Part shown: positions 11,434 through 24,333 of the stretch, piece after piece
How the letters are laid out: the number at the start of each line of letters is the position of its first letter
How positions within the stretch are numbered: the stretch's first letter is position 1
Assembly: GCA_949752745.1 (NCBI GenBank)
Contig: OX457025.1
Location: 52,795,869-52,859,868, forward strand
Length of the DNA stretch: 64,000 nucleotides
Source: Protula sp. h YS-2021
Lineage: Eukaryota > Annelida > Polychaeta > Sabellida > Serpulidae
Reading direction: 5' to 3'
Made by a program: the position numbers and the translations under genes
Notes under the pieces: model-generated
The model's input: only the letters and a program-made list of their open reading frames with translations
Databases searched by the model: none
What the model was told of the DNA's origin: nothing

Positions 11434-11787
11434 ATGTCTACAACTCGTACAATCACAGTGATGCGAAACGGCATGGCAGTGACGCTGACAACAGAATGCT
11501 ACAAGTATTGGGTGTGGTTAGAATATCCAGGACAACCACACAACTGCCCGATACACCACAATGCACCACGTCGGTACTGTTGCAAAACCTGCGGTGGTTT
11601 GCTATGGTACAAGTTTACGGCAACATTACCTGGAACAGAGCCAAGCACAAACTGCTGGTGGTGCGGTGCAACGCTGAGAAGCATCAAATATTACAATTTT
11701 CATCCTTTCAAGTGCTCAAGAAGACCTTTCACGATGGAGCAGTTTTACAGATACCAGTGTAGTTGCGGAAACCCGACTTGTTGGTGA
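11434..11787 (+). CDS. Small Cys-rich protein, putative zinc binder (117 aa)
   Basis: This intact open frame begins MSTTRTITVMRNGM and has its own TATA box. It carries paired cysteines (CCKTCGG at 49-55, CWWCG at 74-78, then CSCGNPTC near the C-terminus), His residues HHN, and many aromatic residues. The pattern suggests a small zinc-binding fold. I do not recognise a family, and it lacks the LxCxE motif of known adintovirus oncoprotein-like genes. It sits just upstream of the PolB promoter on the same strand and is likely an early regulator. That role is inference. Confidence 0.65.
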   Translation: MSTTRTITVMRNGMAVTLTTECYKYWVWLEYPGQPHNCPIHHNAPRRYCCKTCGGLLWYKFTATLPGTEPSTNCWWCGATLRSIKYYNFHPFKCSRRPFTMEQFYRYQCSCGNPTCW

Positions 11788-11873
11788 AGAGCCAACTTAC
11801 TAACATCTTTCGGCTCTTCTATGGGCCATCCTCTGTTGTGAAATGAAAACGCAAATTCTGTCTATGTATGAGT

Positions 11874-11882
11874 GTATAAAAG
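11874..11882 (+). promoter_or_regulatory. TATA box of the zinc-finger/PolB gene
   Basis: The sequence gtataaaag lies 67 bases upstream of the ATG at 11,949, just after the Cys-rich gene. Confidence 0.65.
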
Positions 11883-11984
11883 GGGGATGTCTGAGATTAC
11901 AGTTCAACATTTCAGTTTCAGCAGTTGAAGGAACAACAACCAGCTAAGATGAAACGTGAAGAGCATGGGAAAAGAGCAAAGTGA

Positions 11985-12496
11985 CGAAAGATGGAAGAAG
12001 ATGACATTTGGCCATACGGTCCAGTTCAGTGTATGGAATGCAATGTGGAATTTCCATCTATGGATACTTATGAGACACATACATGTAGTAAAGCTGAGAT
12101 GAAAGAAGCAAAAAGACAAAAGATGGAAGAAGATGACATTTAGCCATACGGTCCAGTTCAGTGTATGGAATGCAATGTGGAATTTCCATCTATGGATACT
12201 TATGAGACACATACATGTAGTAAAGCTGAGATGAAAGGAGCAAAGAGACAAAAGATGGAAGAAGATGACATTTAGCCATACGGTCAAGTTCAGTGTATGG
12301 AATGCACTGTGGAATTTCCATCTATGGATACTTATGAGACACATACATGTAGTAAAGCTGAGATGAAAGGAGCAAAGAGACAAAAGATGGAAGAAGATGA
12401 CATTTGGCCATACGGTCAAGTTCAGTGTATGGAATGCAATGTAGAATTTCCATCTATGGATACTTATGAGGCACATGCATGCATACCAGCTGAGAT
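11985..12496 (+). repeat. Four tandem 132-bp units encoding C2HC zinc knuckles
   Basis: Units start about 12,012, 12,144, 12,276 and 12,408, spaced exactly 132 bp (44 codons). Each encodes a C-x2-C-x12-H-x-C pattern (CMECNVEFPSMDTYETHTC) and a linker with KRQKMEEDD. Two units end in TAG where the others have TGG. The units are nearly identical, so the expansion is recent compared with the rest of the gene. Confidence 0.9.
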
Positions 12497-13227
12497 GGAA
12501 AATGTACCTCATGCAGAACATGTTTCAAAGAAACAAAAGACAGGACAAGTATGGAGAGGTAGAAGGGTTAGTCTTGGTGACAACGCGCAGGAAAAACGGT
12601 TTGAGTCTGAGGATGGATCGGATTTACTGCTTGAAATGCGACAGCAAGAGAACCGTATCAAGGCAGATTTGTTGGAGACCTTAAACCATGGAATGAAATG
12701 GTACATTGTCGTGCATGCACATTTCAAGAAACTGACAGCAAATGCTGAAGGTGTTATGGTAGAACAAGTGGATAATGCCTTTATCAGCAGTCCAACATAT
12801 ACAGCATACAATCCAGCAGATATTGAACAGGACTTGCCAGAACCCTATAAAGAATTGTTTACTAAGTTTGATGAACATGAGCGACAAGGCTCTGGCTGGG
12901 TATTGGATAACATACTGTACATTTAAATACACACAGCTATGTTGGTGCCTCTGGAAGCGAGCAGTTTTATTCCACTACCGAAGAAAGTGAAGAAAACAAA
13001 AGGTGTGATAAACATTAAGAATGATGACAACAAGTGTTTCTTATTGTCAGGATTGGCTTACCTTCACCCTCATGACGGCAACCCAAATCGCGTGAATCAT
13101 TACAAACCATTTGAAAAGGAATTAAAGGTAGAGGGTATGACATTTCCGACTCCAATTACTGACATTCCAAAGTTTGAAAAGGAGAACGATGTAGCTATCA
13201 ACGTGTTTGGATATAAACAAGATGTAG

Positions 13228-15631
<2,404 letters not shown>

Positions 15632-18265
15632 TGTAGTTGTTCCAATACAGCTTAGTCGAAACGTCAGTGTGAGAGAAATCAACTTACTTCTGATTAGCAA
15701 TGACCAGACGAGGCATTACTGTCTCATCAAGAATTTTAGCAGACTTATGTGTTATCGATCAAAGCATAAGTGCGCATATTTTTATTGTTTCAACTGTCTT
15801 CACGAGTTTGTACGGCAAGATCTTTGAGATAAACATCGTGAAGTGTGTGACAAGAATTGAGCACAACGTTTATCATTTCCCAAGGAACCCTTCATCAAGT
15901 TCAAGAATGTAGCTAAACAACAGCGAACACCTTTGGTGATTTATGCCGCCTTTGAATGTTTCACGCAAAAGCATGAAGAAGGGGACAAGTATCAACATCA
16001 TCGTCCAGACAGCTTTGCCTATGTGGTTGTGAGCCAGTGCGACACACGTGCACCAGTCATGTATCGAGGAGACAATGCTGTGAAAGTCTTTTTAGACCAT
16101 ATGGTGAATGAACGTGATCGTATTGTACGTGGTTTAGAGCAGCCAAAGGAAATGGTGATGAATCGTCAAGACAAAGAGAATTTCAAGAACGCTGTTGATT
16201 GTTACATTTGTCATGAACCTCTAGGAGCAGATCGTGTGAGAGATCATGACTACATCAATGACAAATATCGCGGAGCTGCATATAGAGAATGCAACTTACA
16301 ATTCCGACTTAGAAAGGATAAGCAAGAGGATAAAGATTCTTTTATCATTCCGTGTTTTTCCACAATTTGCGAGGCCATGACAGTCACCTAATCATGGAGG
16401 AAATTGGGAAATTCAAAGGTGAAACGATTACAGTCATTCCCAACACCATTGAGAAATATATTGCATTCACCATGAGCAATCTGAAATTTACAGACAGCTT
16501 TCAGTTTGTGAGTACCTCTCTACAGAAGTTGTTATCCAACCTTGTAGCAGAAAGGAAAGATAACTTCTACAACATGACCTCTCACATTCACGATAGTGGC
16601 CAACAAGATTTGTTGCTGAGAAAGGGAGTGTACTCCTACGATTACGTGGACGAACCATCCAAGTTTGCTGAAACACAGATACCATCAAAGGACAAGTTTT
16701 ATAGTCAGCTTAGCGAAGAGGACATTATCGATGAGGATTATGCGCATGCGCAGAAGGTGTGGTATACATTCAACTGTGCCACATTTGGTGAATACCACGA
16801 CCTATACCTGAAATCAGATGTGTTATTACTAGCTGACGTGTTTGAAAATTTTCGTCAAGTATGCCTCAACACGTGTTAATTGGATCCTGCTCACTACTGT
16901 CGTGGGATGCAATGTTAAAAGCGACAAAGGTGAAGTTGGAATTGATCAATGACATTGACATGTACCAAATGGTTGAGCAAGGCATACGTGGAGGAATATC
17001 TGTGATCACACACAAGTATGCGAAAGCAAATAATCCCTACGTAGCAGATTACAATTCTGAGATACCAAACAACTATCTGATGTACCTCGACGCGAACAAC
17101 TTGTATGGCTGGGCCATGTCACAAAGCATGCCGCAAAGAGGATTTATGTGGGTGAGCGAGCCAGAATCGCTCGACTTCATGAATGTGGATGAAGATGATG
17201 ACATTGAATTCATTTTGGAAGTGGACGGAAATGTGTCAAAGTTGGAGAATTGTCAGAGTACAGTCAGAAGCTGCGGAAAGATCTGAACATGAAAGACAGA
17301 CCCAGTGAAAAGCTTATTCCTAACGTGTCTGACAAGAAAAAATATGTACTTCTTTACAGGAATTTACAACAGTACGTCTCACTGGGGTTGAAAGTCACCA
17401 AAGTACATCGCGCCATCATGTTTGAACAGAGCAAATGGTTGGCAAAATACATTACCTTGAACACGGAAAAGAGAAAATTGGCCAAGAACCCGTTTGAGAA
17501 AGACAAACTGATGAACAACTCTGTGTTTGGTAAAACCATGGAAAATGTGAGAAAGCGAATCAATGTTGAACTGGTTCACAAAGAAAAGTGGTTCAAGAAA
17601 CTTGTAGCCAAACCTTCTTTCCACAAATTCAAAATTTTCAACGAAGATTTGACCGCTGTACATTTGCGCAAAGTGGATTTGCTTTTGGATAAACCCATTC
17701 AAGTTGGCTTCACCATTCTCGACCTCAGCAAAGTGCTTACGTTCAACTTTCATTACAACTACATCATGATCAAGTATCCCAATGCCAAGTTGTTGTTCAG
17801 CGACACCGAAAGTCTATGTTACGACATAGAAACGGAAGATATCTACAAGGATATGCAGCAAGATGCTGACCTGTTCGACACAAGTGACTATCCGCCGGAT
17901 CACTTCCTACATTCCAACGTGAACAAAAAAGTGCTTGGTAAAATGAAAGATGAGACGGCAGGCATCCCTATTGAAGAGTTTGTTGGACTCAGACCGAAAA
18001 TGTACAGTTTATTGTGTGGCGGGAAAGAAAAACATACAGCTAAAGGCATCACTCAAGCTTGTCAAAGACGCATTAAACATGTGCAGTATAGAGACAGTTT
18101 GTTGAAGAAAACTCAAACAATGGCTACAGGACACATTATTCGAGGTCATAGTAACCAGCTTTTCTCGGAGAAATTGAGAAAGGTAGCCCTCTCCCCATAT
18201 GACGACAAGCGATATGTATTGGATGATGCCTATTCCACCTTAGCTCATGGACATTATAAGGCTGT

Positions 18266-18275
18266 GGTATAAAAG
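18266..18275 (+). promoter_or_regulatory. TATA box overlapping the polB stop codon
   Basis: The sequence ggtataaaag contains the polB stop TAA (18,270-18,272). It lies about 60 bases upstream of the ATG at 18,331. Confidence 0.65.
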
Positions 18276-18330
18276 AGGGGAGGTCCTCCAACGTAAGACT
18301 TATTTGAGGTGTGAACATTGAAGCGTTAAC

Positions 18331-18666
18331 ATGGAACGTGGAAGTCATAAGAGATCTGCAACTGATATGGATTCTCTTGCAGATACAGTTAAAGACTTAA
18401 AGGTTAAAAATCTTACCACTACCATCAAGAAATTGAAAGTGGAGACGGTACCAACACCACAGTCGTGGGATGGAATGCTTTCTCTAGGAAATGGAAAGTA
18501 TATCAAGATTATGAAACAAAGCAATGAAGGAGTGGTAAACATTCGCAAGTACCTGAGAGATGAGGGGACTGAAAGAAACCGTCCTACGAAAAAGGGTATT
18601 TTGCTAACAATACCTGAATGGAAAATGTTGAAGAAGCAAGTGAAAGAAGTAAATAAAAGGCTTTGA
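18331..18666 (+). CDS. PC4/Sub1-like single-strand DNA-binding protein (111 aa)
   Basis: The N-terminal 45 residues are Lys/Asp-rich and may form a coil. Residues 51-108 match the PC4 (p15 coactivator) fold: a strand SLGNGKYIKIM, then VVNIRKYLRDEG (69-79), then PTKKGILLTIPEW (85-97) and a final helix. Family members bind single-stranded DNA as dimers and act in transcription and replication. The gene is intact, has its own TATA box embedded in the polB stop, and ends just before a related small gene. Its likely role is in replication or late transcription of the element, which is inference. Confidence 0.8.
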   Translation: MERGSHKRSATDMDSLADTVKDLKVKNLTTTIKKLKVETVPTPQSWDGMLSLGNGKYIKIMKQSNEGVVNIRKYLRDEGTERNRPTKKGILLTIPEWKMLKKQVKEVNKRL

Positions 18667-18701
18667 AGACAAGAAGATGGCTCATAACAAGGTATTCTCA
18701 T

Positions 18702-19078
18702 CATGAATGCACTCATGTTTAACGGTGGTGCTTACCTTACTGTAAATGAGAGGAATGAAGTAATAATAGGTTCTCGGATAATTTCTGATTATCGGTTTAA
18801 ACCCGAAGTGTGAAAAGACTTTAAAAACATATCGCTTAAACCTAGGTTTTAAACGCAGACTTGAAAATAAAGTTGAAGTGGATGTGATTGAACATGATTC
18901 TAACATACGTGTTAGATTCTGGAGAAATCTTTTACAGGATTATCCACTGGATTATCATGGAGTTGTGCCAGATAATCCATATACAGATATGATTCACTTT
19001 GATATGAAGAATTGGCGCACAGTCTTACGATTCCTAGAAGCTATACAACATCCAATCTTCACCATCTTGCGAGCATAA
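18702..19078 (+). pseudogene. Small PC4-like paralogue with one frameshift
   Basis: The ATG at 18,702 opens MNALMFNGGAYLTVNERN and ends at a TGA near 18,812. The +1 frame continues openly to 19,078 with the ending MIHFDMKNWRTVLRFLEAI. That C-terminal pattern (hydrophobic strand, then W-x2-hydrophobic) resembles the end of the PC4 domain in the gene before it. The total is about 125 codons. Assignment to the PC4 family is tentative. Confidence 0.45.
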
Positions 19079-19132
19079 AAACGTCTTTGCAGACAAGGAG
19101 ACAGCTCATAGTCGATCTGACTGTTGAACGAG

Positions 19133-19375
19133 ATGGAAGACTTTTTATCGGCATATGAATTAATAACACATGGATTCTCATATCTGAGAAACTTATGTGA
19201 TGACATTGTGCTAAGACATTTTGGAAAGTATATCATTCTATCAACTGACGAACAATCTGTGTTGAAAGACCATCTAGAGAAGTTGAGGAAACCTGCCTAC
19301 GACTACATCACCCTCAACACAGTGGAATGGTACGCTCTGTTGCAAGCATTGGATTGGAAAGAACCTGACGCTTGA
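19133..19375 (+). CDS. Small PC4-like protein (about 80 aa)
   Basis: The ATG at 19,133 gives MEDFLSAYELITHGF. It contains two strand-plus-helix ends: KYIILSTDEQSVLKDHL and YDYITLNTVEWYALLQAL. The second fits the local W motif shared with the genes on either side. The reading frame is intact. The function is unknown and a PC4-like fold is only an inference. Confidence 0.5.
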   Translation: MEDFLSAYELITHGFSYLRNLCDDIVLRHFGKYIILSTDEQSVLKDHLEKLRKPAYDYITLNTVEWYALLQALDWKEPDA

Positions 19376-19400
19376 ATTCAAAGAGGAAGGAGTGCAACTC

Positions 19401-19658
19401 ATGCGGGGCACCAAGTCCATTGAGCTAACACATCCCATGTGTGTTATGGTGATGGACATTGACATGAATGATCATGGATATGAACTGAAACTGTCTGAAC
19501 ATGAAGATGTTAAAATAATAAAATTTGGTAATGGACATTGCTATGCTAGTTTTCATAGCATTTACAAACGTTTATGTAATGTATATGATACATATATTAA
19601 TTTAGATTGGTATGAATGGCATTTGTTCATCGATGTATTGAATGTATTTGTGAAATAA
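19401..19658 (+). CDS. Small PC4-like protein (about 85 aa)
   Basis: The ATG at 19,401 opens MRGTKSIELTHPMCVMVMDI and the frame is intact. The C-terminus DTYINLDWYEWHLFIDVLNV repeats the strand-x4-W-helix pattern of the three genes upstream. It is the last gene of the + strand block. An AATAAA follows at 19,705. The function is unknown. Confidence 0.5.
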   Translation: MRGTKSIELTHPMCVMVMDIDMNDHGYELKLSEHEDVKIIKFGNGHCYASFHSIYKRLCNVYDTYINLDWYEWHLFIDVLNVFVK

Positions 19659-19809
19659 AAGTTTAATGTAAAATAATTGTTAAAATGTAAATAATGTATA
19701 ACACAATAAAAAAAGAATGTTGTATAAAACTGTCTTGTTTATTTACAATATCCATAATAAAATTAACAATTTCCAACAACTTAACTAATACAACTTAACT
19801 AATACAGCA
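19659..19809. terminator. Convergent polyadenylation region
   Basis: The + strand AATAAA at 19,705-19,710 serves the PC4-like block. The - strand signal (TTTATT at 19,738-19,743 on the + strand) serves the late block. The two transcription units meet here in AT-rich DNA. Confidence 0.5.
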
Positions 19810-20247
19810 TCAATAAAATAATGGTTGATAATGTCTATATACAAAATCCTTTACAACAAAATCACCATCACTTCTTATTAATACATCAATGATTTCAAAA
19901 GGACTATGTCCTCGAGCTCTTTAAATTATATAATACACACAATAAAATCCACATGTAGAGGATATCGGTGTTTGTAATGGAACTGAATTATAAATGAAAT
20001 TAAACTTTAAGAACTTATTCAAACGACTGTCTATAGGTAAAAGTCCATAAGAGTCAAAATATTCTGCAGGGTCTTCGTCATAATATACTGCCACCCAATG
20101 CTCTCCTGGCTCATCATGGTCATCTGTGTTGATGACATAGGTACAACGTTGTAAAGATGGTAACTGATCCATGGCAAACACACCTTGAAACAAGTCTTTT
20201 GTCGCGGCATCATGGGATAGGATGGCTTCGATCTGCTTGCTGTTCAT
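19810..20247 (-). pseudogene. Adenain-type cysteine protease (Polinton PRO)
   Basis: From the ATG at 20,247, residues GEHWVAVY (His50), EYFDSYG (Asp65) and STCGFYC (Cys99) give the His-Asp-Cys triad of the adenovirus-type (C5) protease family, which cleaves capsid precursors. An in-frame TAA at 19,921-19,923 cuts the frame after FYCVYYII. The same frame stays open for another 36 codons to a TGA at 19,810. The catalytic residues lie before the break. Its start overlaps the MCP stop by ATGA. Confidence 0.9.
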
Positions 20248-21640
20248 GACTGGTAGTCGAATTGAATGCTACGATTTGCACTTATTTCAACAATGTTATC
20301 AAATTCAGCATACACTATAACATTGACTGTATTTTGCAAGGCACCAGCAAAATTCATTTCTAGTCTCAAATTCCCATGTTTGATAAGGGCATAATGATCA
20401 GCACCATCATAATCAGGTGTTAAGTAAAAAAAATAAAGAATAACCTCTAGGCCAATCTTCTCGTTTTATAATGGAACTTTTCTCACCATCCAATCTATCA
20501 AAAGATTTGTAAAGAGTTTCAAAAGCATCAAGGTATTTGCCTCGATTTATATCAAGCTTGAGAGGTTTGGATAGGACTGGTTCACCATCAGAGTAAAGCT
20601 GCATAAAGTTAAGATCAAAATGTTCAAAATTGTATAGATTTCTCAATACTGTTCCAGCAAAGGAATCATTATGAACCATTCCAATGACAATACGTTTTGG
20701 TAATTGGCCTAAAAGATGCTATCTTTTACAAAAGATTGAAATCCAGTTGGAATAGCTAAAATTTTACACTTTTTTCTATTAATAATAAACTTAGCAGGAC
20801 TTTTCATCAATGCATCTGCATGTCTCAACTGAATACCTGGACTAACCCTCACTTTGCGAATGGCTAAAACGCTTCTCTCACTTCTACTTTAAAACCATTA
20901 TTTGCAGCCATTAATACATATTCATCTTTTTGTCTATGTAAACGTAATTTCATACTAACACAATTGGGAAGATAACGGTCCTGCTCAAACAAATCTACCC
21001 TTAAACCACCTGTAAGCATAAACTCTAGGCTTAGACGTGTATACAAATAGCGATTATGTAAACCATTATTTCCTGTTTCAGCTAGATCGCAACCATCAGC
21101 ATTTACATGAAAACCTGATACATATCTTTCATGATTAGGTCTTTTCACCTCATGAGTATTCATTGACCCGGCAGTATCTTTAAAGATGAGACGCATAGAG
21201 CGCTCAGAATGGAGACCTTCTTCTGAGTCATGAATGAGATGAGATATGATGCTGGTATAACCATGGGTATTATTACTATGTGATATCAAACGATCATTTA
21301 GAAATAGTTTAATATTGGATCATAACCCATGAAACAAATAATTGATACATGACACGTTATCATCTACACCACACAGTGTTCCATCAGCCTTTACAATGTG
21401 ACATACAATATGGAGTTTACTGTTCTTTAAATCTAGATATTCTTCTGTACTCGCAGGAATGTAGAATTCTATTGGAGCACCCTCTCTAATGGTAGTCATT
21501 GGTTGATAGTCTACATTATAACTTTTCTGTACAGCAGTTTGCGTTGGTGGTATGTGAAACCATTCTAATGGAGAAAGGCTACATTCACAAGAAAGATTAT
21601 GAATTAAAGATATGATTAAAAATATCTTTCTTATGTTTTG
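20244..21640 (-). pseudogene. Double-jelly-roll major capsid protein, broken
   Basis: The frame shows the conserved Polinton capsid start (LEWFHIPPTQT), IEFYIPASTEEYLDL, a middle jelly-roll block (20,864-21,289) with GGLRVDLFEQDRYLPN, and the end DYDGADHYALIKHGNL with LEMNFAGALQNTVNVIVYAE. This family forms hexon-like capsomers. Breaks: in-frame TGA at 21,320-21,322, a frame change with a stop at 20,864, a stop at 20,709-20,711, and shifts near 20,690 and 20,425. No ATG was found in frame upstream of the first conserved block. The total span is about 450 codons, and the stop overlaps the protease ATG. Confidence 0.88.
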
Positions 21641-21975
21641 TTAATGTTATCCGTTTAGCTGCCTTTCGCCTTCTGACACGTTTTGCTTGTTTCGCTCTCT
21701 TTTGTCCTCGTAACCCACCACCAAACACACGTTGTGCTACTCGACCTGTAACATCTTTCGCGATATCTTTTGCAGCCCTTTTAAGATGTGGTGCAACGAT
21801 TTTAGCCTCTGTCTTAAGCAGTGGAATAGCTTTTCGAGCCAATGATCCCAGTATTGAACCAATACCATCTCCATATTGTATTCGCGCTCCTTTAAATCCT
21901 GGTAATTCTCCACCCACTTGACGAAGAAAATGGTTCCGATATATAGATAGATGGATTATGTGTATATGCTTTCAT
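21597..21975 (-). pseudogene. Basic virion core (pX-like) protein, one frameshift
   Basis: The ATG at 21,975 overlaps the penton stop (ATGA). After about 12 codons the frame must shift once near 21,940 to enter the open frame with FLRQVGGELPGFKGARIQYG and GIGSILGSLARKAIPLLK. A Lys/Arg-rich tail (KRAKQAKRVRRRKAAKR) follows. The layout matches the small basic core protein of adintoviruses/Polintons, likely a DNA-condensing and protease-processed protein. Function is inferred from the family. Confidence 0.75.
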
Positions 21976-22522
21976 AATGCTTTTGGTGGAAAATGAAGTT
22001 TACAGATCACCTTTCCAGTTTGAAATGGAACGTTATGGCCTGTGTCGTCCTTAATATTCATTTCTATCACGTCAAATTTGGATGTGTTTACAGGAACATA
22101 ATGAGGTTCTCCATACCTTTTCATGATAATGTCTCCATAATGTCCTTGTATTCTAACAGAACGTAGCAAAGGAGCATAATAATCACCAACAACTTGTGGC
22201 TCACAAATACTACAGTACACATAAAGTGTATAAAATCCCTGTTTCACATCAGCTTTGTGTTCAGCTGTACATGTTTCAGTATACCATTGATCTGGGATAA
22301 ATCGTAAAATCTCAGCTAATCCAGCGGAGAATGACACTTCAAAGCCATAATTTAGAAATAGAAAAACGCGTCGTCTAATTTTATCATACTTTATCTGAAC
22401 AGCTTCTTTAAGGTCATCTTTCATAGAATTAGTCGCTTCTTCATTGACTGCATGACATATCTCTTGTATGGATCTGTAGTAACCATAAGGAATATTGATT
22501 GTGTCAAGAACAACATCTGTCA
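21972..22522 (-). pseudogene. Penton-like minor capsid protein, N-terminus lost
   Basis: The open frame carries YGFEVSFSAGLAEILRF, GFYTLYVYCSICEPQVVGD and the C-terminal signature FDVIEMNIKDDTG with GKVICKLHF. This is the single-jelly-roll vertex protein of Polintons. The frame stays open upstream of the ATG at 22,424 to a TAG at 22,523. The usual N-terminal half of the protein is absent, so the gene is 5'-deleted. Confidence 0.88.
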
Positions 22523-22572
22523 GCTAAATCGTTTATGTGATGTAGATAGACTAGATGTGTATATACATTACT

Positions 22573-22782
22573 TCATGTTTGACACTCTTCATCCTCACTT
22601 TCTACATTGCTGTCTACATTGTTGTCTAAATACCTATCTACATGATCTACATTGGTATCTACTACTTCTCCCTGACAACAAGCACTAACACACCTAATTT
22701 TTACAGGAATAGTATTTTTATTTCCATTTTCTTTACAACAACAACACCATAACTCTTTAATCCATGTTAAAAAGTTTCCCAT
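22573..22782 (-). CDS. Small N-myristoylation/palmitoylation-type protein (69 aa)
   Basis: It begins MGNFLTWIKELWCCCCKENG. Gly2 with Thr6 fits an N-myristoylation signal, and the four-Cys cluster plus a second CC suggests palmitoylation or metal binding. The tail is acidic and Asn/Asp-rich (DNNVDSNVESEDEE). A small lipid-anchored protein in the late block could act in membrane attachment or assembly, which is inference. Its start overlaps the end of the preceding gene by 16 bases. Confidence 0.6.
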   Translation of the reverse strand: MGNFLTWIKELWCCCCKENGNKNTIPVKIRCVSACCQGEVVDTNVDHVDRYLDNNVDSNVESEDEECQT

Positions 22783-23215
22783 CCTTCTGGAAACAACCTT
22801 TGTTGACGTTGTTGTATCTCTTTTGTAATATCTTCACGAGTTGTCTTTTTGCCAAAAACAGTTTTTGGAATATTAGCGTCTACAATTTCCTCAATAAGCT
22901 GCTTCCAACCACGTGGTGGTTCTCGTCGTTCCTTTCTTTTTGTAGCAACCAATGCTTCTTTCAACAAATCAATAATGTTAGAATTTGTAATGACAGCAAC
23001 CGTTTTTAAAACAAGTTCATTTTTATCTGTCCATTTCGTACCATATTTCTTAAGTTCTGCCAGAAGTTGTGTTAGTTTTACATGATAAATAGGTTGAAAA
23101 TGGTTAAGAAACTGTTGGAACTTTTCTGATTAACTGCATTAGATGCTGTAACAGAATTTTGTCGTTGTTGTTGTGATTGAATTGTTCGTAAATGACGTCC
23201 AAGCACTTGAGACAT
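22767..23215 (-). pseudogene. Unrecognised late-block gene, one frameshift
   Basis: The ATG at 23,215 opens MSQVLGRHLRTIQ with a Gln/Asn-rich start. Near 23,105 the frame must shift once to continue as YHVKLTQLLAELKKYGTKWT and then EPPRGWKQLIEEIVDA, ending at 22,767. The total is about 150 codons, mostly helical and charged. It lies between the pVI-like gene and the small lipid-anchor gene. I do not recognise a family, but position suggests a virion or assembly protein. Confidence 0.55.
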
Positions 23216-23228
23216 TTCTATTGCTTTT

Positions 23229-23681
23229 TCAAGAGTTCGCTTCCTGGAGTAAAAGTTTATTCACTTTCGTTTTGATTTCAACATCTTTTCCCTTCTTTTC
23301 TAACAACATTTTATATTCATATTCAGGAATGAGGACCATTTTCATAGTATGTTTCATTTTACACAGCAACTGAGCTAACAAGGGTAATGCAAATTTAGCA
23401 ATAGCTCCAATAAATCCTCCTTTCTGATTAACCAACTTCTTTTTTCTTCGAAGTGATATCTTCTTATCTGCCAGTGTATGTAGGGTATGACGTTCACGCT
23501 TGAATATCTTATACCTTTTTGAGCTTAAGGGTAAATGTCCTCGCAATATATTCAAACAAATTTCAAACAAGCTAGTTAATTCCTCCTTAGTAGCTTGTTG
23601 TAACAAGGATTTACGTCGTTTAGGCCGGCTGCATGCGAGCAAGTGAAGAAAAGGTTGGTTCGCTTGAATACGTTTAGACAT
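23229..23681 (-). CDS. Conserved Polinton late protein, pVI-like (150 aa)
   Basis: The intact frame contains LNILRGHLPLSSKRYKIFKR and LADKKISLRRKKKLVNQKGG, a pattern I know from many Polinton late proteins. FIGAIAKFALPLLAQLL follows, a hydrophobic, possibly membrane-active helix. Homologues are thought to be virion proteins comparable to adenovirus pVI; that comparison is from memory of the family. The gene lies 42 bases after the ATPase stop and is one of the few late genes without a break. Confidence 0.72.
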   Translation of the reverse strand: MSKRIQANQPFLHLLACSRPKRRKSLLQQATKEELTSLFEICLNILRGHLPLSSKRYKIFKRERHTLHTLADKKISLRRKKKLVNQKGGFIGAIAKFALPLLAQLLCKMKHTMKMVLIPEYEYKMLLEKKGKDVEIKTKVNKLLLQEANS

Positions 23682-23723
23682 CTTGGCTGCGAATGGTTAA
23701 GTGACTTGGTTCTTGTTCATACG

Positions 23724-24333
23724 CTACCTTTTCAACATATACGTAATGTGTATCTTTTGGTAAAATGCCTTACGAATACGTAGTTGATCATTTGTCTTCG
23801 GCTTCAGATCAATGAATAAATAGCCATGAGGTTTGCTGGTAGCATCTTGATAGGCTTCTATGAGAAATTGAGATTTTCCAGGATACATTTGTCGCGCTAA
23901 TGTACTTATTTGTTGACTGTCTCTAGGATTTTTAAACAGAATGATATAATGTGTATTCAAACTAATATTTCGCATCTCTTTCCCATGATGGAATAAATTA
24001 TGCACAATAAAGATAATGCTTAGATTCTGATGACTGCTGTCAACACTAAAGAGACGTGTCATACGCTCATCACTATGACATTTGGTCATTAAGTCATCAA
24101 TGATGAGTAAGTTTGGTTTTTTTTGGGTTAAAACGCTCTTCAATGTTATCTGGAATGCCTTGGTAAAATTCCACACCTTTCATTCTCTTATACAAAGGCT
24201 GATCTGCTGCAGAGAGCCATAAAATGGTTTTTGGAGAGGGTTTAATTAACTTTTGTTCTAGAATTTCTTTAACTTGAGAAGTATTACCACTGCCTGTGGG
24301 TCCAGAGACCAAACATGTGAATGGATGCTTCAT
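23724..24333 (-). pseudogene. FtsK/HerA-type genome-packaging ATPase, broken
   Basis: The ATG at 24,333 gives MKHPFTCLVSGPTGSGNT, where the Walker A lysine is Asn. A frameshift at a T run (24,115-24,124 on the + strand) separates the first part from the frame with Walker B (NLLIIDDLM), NLSIIFIVHNLFHH and LNTHYIILFKNPRD. This is the A32-like ATPase of Polintons and nucleocytoplasmic viruses that would pump DNA into capsids. With no Walker A lysine and a shifted frame this copy is inactive. The start overlaps the integrase stop by ATGA. Confidence 0.93.

Noticed and set aside
10656..11762. Other overlapping frames around the left-end and Cys-rich genes
   Set aside because: They overlap better supported frames that have TATA boxes and show no domain of their own.
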